A DNA stretch of 64,000 nt. Source: Podocnemis expansa (taxonomy: Eukaryota > Chordata > Testudines > Podocnemididae). The notes beneath the pieces are model-generated. The model was given only the letters and a program-made list of their open reading frames with translations, did no database searches and was not told the origin of the DNA. The stretch spans positions 2,215,101 to 2,279,100 of the forward strand of contig ML681964.1 in NCBI GenBank assembly GCA_007922195.1, written 5' to 3'. Position 1 is the stretch's first letter. Each line of letters opens with the position of its first letter. Position numbers and translations under genes: made by a program. Positions 61,281 through 64,000 of the stretch are shown piece by piece.

Positions 61281-63004
61281 AGAGACTGATCTCGTTCCTA
61301 GCAAGGTTTGTGGCAAAACTCTCATTTATTTGCATGGGAGTGGCATTGGGCCTTTAGATTGCATTCATTAAACTGTTAAGGCTAAGTGTTGCCTTCCTTT
61401 GCTCTAAAGAGGGGAAAGGAAACAGGAGTTACCTGAAGCGTACCCCGGCAGAAGCTGGGTATAAGTTGTCTCAGAGCACTGAAGTGGCTTGCTACTGTTA
61501 CAGGCAGAGGGGCATATGAAGACAAGATAGGCATACAGGCAAGTCCGTTCCCACATGTTGGAAAGATGAGGCAAGGGCTGTTTGTGGCACACCCCAAAAC
61601 CCCTACAGGTAGTATACTTCTCTGAACTCCCATCTGGGTGCTGTCTCCTTCTCTTCACCAGGGTGGTCAGGCCTTTAGGAACAGTGACTAAAACTTGAAA
61701 TTAAAGTGACAACAACAAAGTTTCAGTTCTCAGGTTACACAAAATAGATTCTCTTTGTAATGCATTGTGCATCTATGCCTATATCAGTATGGAACAGGGT
61801 TGCTATTGCTGGGTAGGATTCTTTAAAAACCAATCCGTTCATTTTTTTAAAACAGTGGGCCAACTTCATCCTTGCCATACCTCCCTTAACTACGCTCAGA
61901 TATGAGTTTTGGCAGGTACTTTGGGTAAATTGCACTCTTGACTTTCCCTGTGCTGTAACAGTGTCTGCCAGGGTATTAGAGCATGGCATGTAGAATCATA
62001 CTGTAACTTACAGAAAGATAGCTTGCCCTATAGATGAGGCTGTAGAACAAAAAGCAAATAGAACAAAAACAGTTTTAATCGTGGTGGTGATTTGCTAAAA
62101 ATTGCAGGCTTGAATGGTTGTTTCATTGGATGAGTTTGATGCTATGTACTTAACCAGTAAGGCCCAAATCTAGTTTACAGTCCAAACTGGGCACTGGGAA
62201 TTTGTCTGGGACTGAGAAGGGGTGGAGAGGAAAAGGCATCTTCCAGCTGCTCCAGCTGACAGTCCCTTCACAATCACTCTTCTTGCTTTAGGTAGCATCT
62301 GTGACATGTGCATCCCCCCTATCTGGAAAGGAAGGGCTTGTGGATCTACATAGTGGTAGGTCCCATTCTCACCTTACCCCACCTATGCACAGAGAACTGC
62401 TGTGGAGCAGGATTCTGTGGAATATGGAGATATAAACACAAACTGTACAGCTCACTGAAATCACGATCCCCTTGGACAGGGTAACTACATGGGTTACTTC
62501 CAACCAACGCCAACCTAACTACCTTCCCACCTATCCCCATTCCTTCCTTCCTGCCTTCCTTCCACTTGGACTTCTGAGACATTCATTAGTTTGGTGAGGA
62601 GGCTTCACTACCACAAAGCATCTGATGACTCTGTGGACTTCTGAGAAGGAACATAGCTACGTTGTCCAGCATTCCCTGGAATTTTCTTTTCCATTGTCTT
62701 GTCTAAAATAAACCTCTTCCGTGATAAACAAAGACCTATAGACAAATGAGAAGTGCAGTCAAGCATCTTTCCAGTAGTCTGTAGTTACCAGCTGCTTGCT
62801 TGAGGCCAGATCCAGGGAGCATTGAAGTCAAAGAAAAGACTCCCATTGACTTAAGGGAGCAGTGCGTTAGGTCCTTGGATGCCAAGTCCGGGAGAAATGT
62901 AAGCATGTGGATTGTCCCACTGTGTTCAGTGCTTAAATGAGCCCAATCCAAAGTACATAGAAATCAATGGAAAGTGATTCACTAGACTTCAGATAAGGCT
63001 CTGT
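61281..63004. other. Intron 11, no named feature
   Basis: No exon with GADL1 homology and no named repeat. Short chance frames only. Confidence 0.5.
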
Positions 63005-63479
63005 GGCTATGTTCACATGTAAACGCTTATTTTGAAATAAGTTATTTTGAAATAAAATCCTTACTTTGAAATAACTTAAATTGAAATAAGCAAATATTAA
63101 ATCAAAATAAGGGAAGACCTCACATCGAAATAACAAGTCTGGACACACGACTTGCTATTTAGATTCAGGAGAGGGGCACCATGGGAGATGTGGCAACATG
63201 ACCCCCTCCCTGGGCCATTCCCCCATCCAATATATAGAAAAAGGAAGGCACCCTGGGAAGGAGAAGGGCAAAAGTGTTAATTCGAAATAATGGTAACAAC
63301 TGTTTCAAAACAACGGCTGTTTTGATTTCACCCTAGCTTTTATTATTCTGAAATAATGGGCGTTCTTTCAAAATGACGGGGGCTTGTCATTTCAAAATAA
63401 AGAAGTGTGGTTCAGACACTTCAACTTTTCTTTTGAAACAACAGTTGTTTCAAATTAAAAGCTTTGTGTGGACAAAGCC
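63005..63479. mobile_element. GGCTATGT-ended TIR element rich in TTTGAAATAA motifs
   Basis: Ends GGCTATGTTCACATG and TGTGTGGACAAAGCC are inverted-symmetric. The interior repeats TTTGAAATAA, TTTCAAAATAA and TTTGAAACAA in both directions, like 45407-45812 but with different motifs. Confidence 0.7.
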
Positions 63480-64000
63480 TATGTGTTTTGTTGGATTGGG
63501 TAGATCCTTGGTTATTTTTAGCTCCATTTGGAAATTTGGGAGTGCCCTGAAGGCTATATTTTTGTAGTGGTAGGTGGTCCAGAGTAGCATAGGTCCCCCC
63601 CCCGCCCTTTTATTGTGTTTTAAACTTACTCTTTTGAGGTGTACAAGGACTACCAGATCTGTGTATTGCAGTTTACTTACTTTCTTCCCAGCAGAGGAAA
63701 ATTGTAGGGGAAAACACCAGAATTTTCATTAATGTATGGCCAAAAATGTGAGTAGATTGTGAGTGACTTGGTAGATTTCTTTTTAAACAGCTTGATTGAA
63801 GCTATGTGGTTTGAAAATTTTTAACAAGTTGAGAGGCACAGTGTTATACCTAAATGTGATTAGAATAAAACATCACTAAAAAAATATTTTCCCAGGTTGA
63901 GTGAAAATGTTGAAATGTGAATTTTTTTTGAAAGAGTTTTACAGCAATAATAGAAATATAGCATTCTCGAAAGGAGGAGCAAAGGTTTTAAATTGATTAG
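63480..64000. other. End of window, intron 11, nothing recognised
   Basis: AT-rich with a C-run near 63595-63603. The next GADL1 exon is not reached. Confidence 0.5.

Noticed and set aside
1..64000. tRNA, rRNA or snRNA genes
   Set aside because: No intact cloverleaf or A/B-box pair beyond decayed MIR heads, and no rRNA- or snRNA-like stretch noticed by eye.
60652..64000. Further GADL1 exons within the window
   Set aside because: No frame here resembles the next conserved segment of the family (the tyrosine/glutamine-rich loop after the PLP lysine), so the next exon must lie beyond 64000.

Overview
The window is vertebrate nuclear DNA. Its repeats (CR1 LINEs, old MIR and L2 copies, very many small DNA transposons) point to a non-avian sauropsid, most likely a crocodilian or a turtle; that is inference from repeat content only. 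It holds one recognisable protein-coding gene on the + strand: GADL1 (glutamate decarboxylase-like 1, acidic amino acid decarboxylase). Ten consecutive internal exons (34696-60651) are readable with correct splice sites and matching phases. A CpG island at about 7080-7560 contains a good candidate for the promoter and first coding exon (ATG at 7363). The spliced model gives 340 codons, about two thirds of a roughly 520-residue family member, and includes the active site through the PLP lysine. The C-terminal exons lie beyond 64000.

Layout. 1-7080: intergenic sequence with MIR, a degenerate tandem array split by a MITE, a CR1 fragment and a long fold-back element (6201-6683). 7080-7560: CpG island with inverted CCAAT box, GC boxes and a CGG run. 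7651-7660: assembly gap flanked by the same 30 bases on both sides. 7370-34695: proposed intron 1 (27 kb), packed with short hAT-type elements, many with recognisable 8-bp target-site duplications, and a three-layer nest (L2 / TIR element / GC-rich hAT) at 28.5-30.1 kb. 34696-60651: exons 2-11 with introns of 110 bp to 7.2 kb carrying further CR1, hAT, MIR and TIR elements. 60652-64000: start of intron 11 with two more TIR elements.

Function. GADL1 is a cytosolic group II PLP-dependent decarboxylase that makes beta-alanine from aspartate and hypotaurine from cysteine sulfinate, feeding carnosine/anserine and taurine pools. No other gene, tRNA, rRNA or CRISPR array was recognised. The less ordinary content is in the mobile elements: a GC-rich hAT-like family with about five copies that mimic small CpG islands, an hAT element whose terminus has been tandemly iterated, and several MITE families sharing one terminal motif. 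I see no sign of an unknown multi-gene system.
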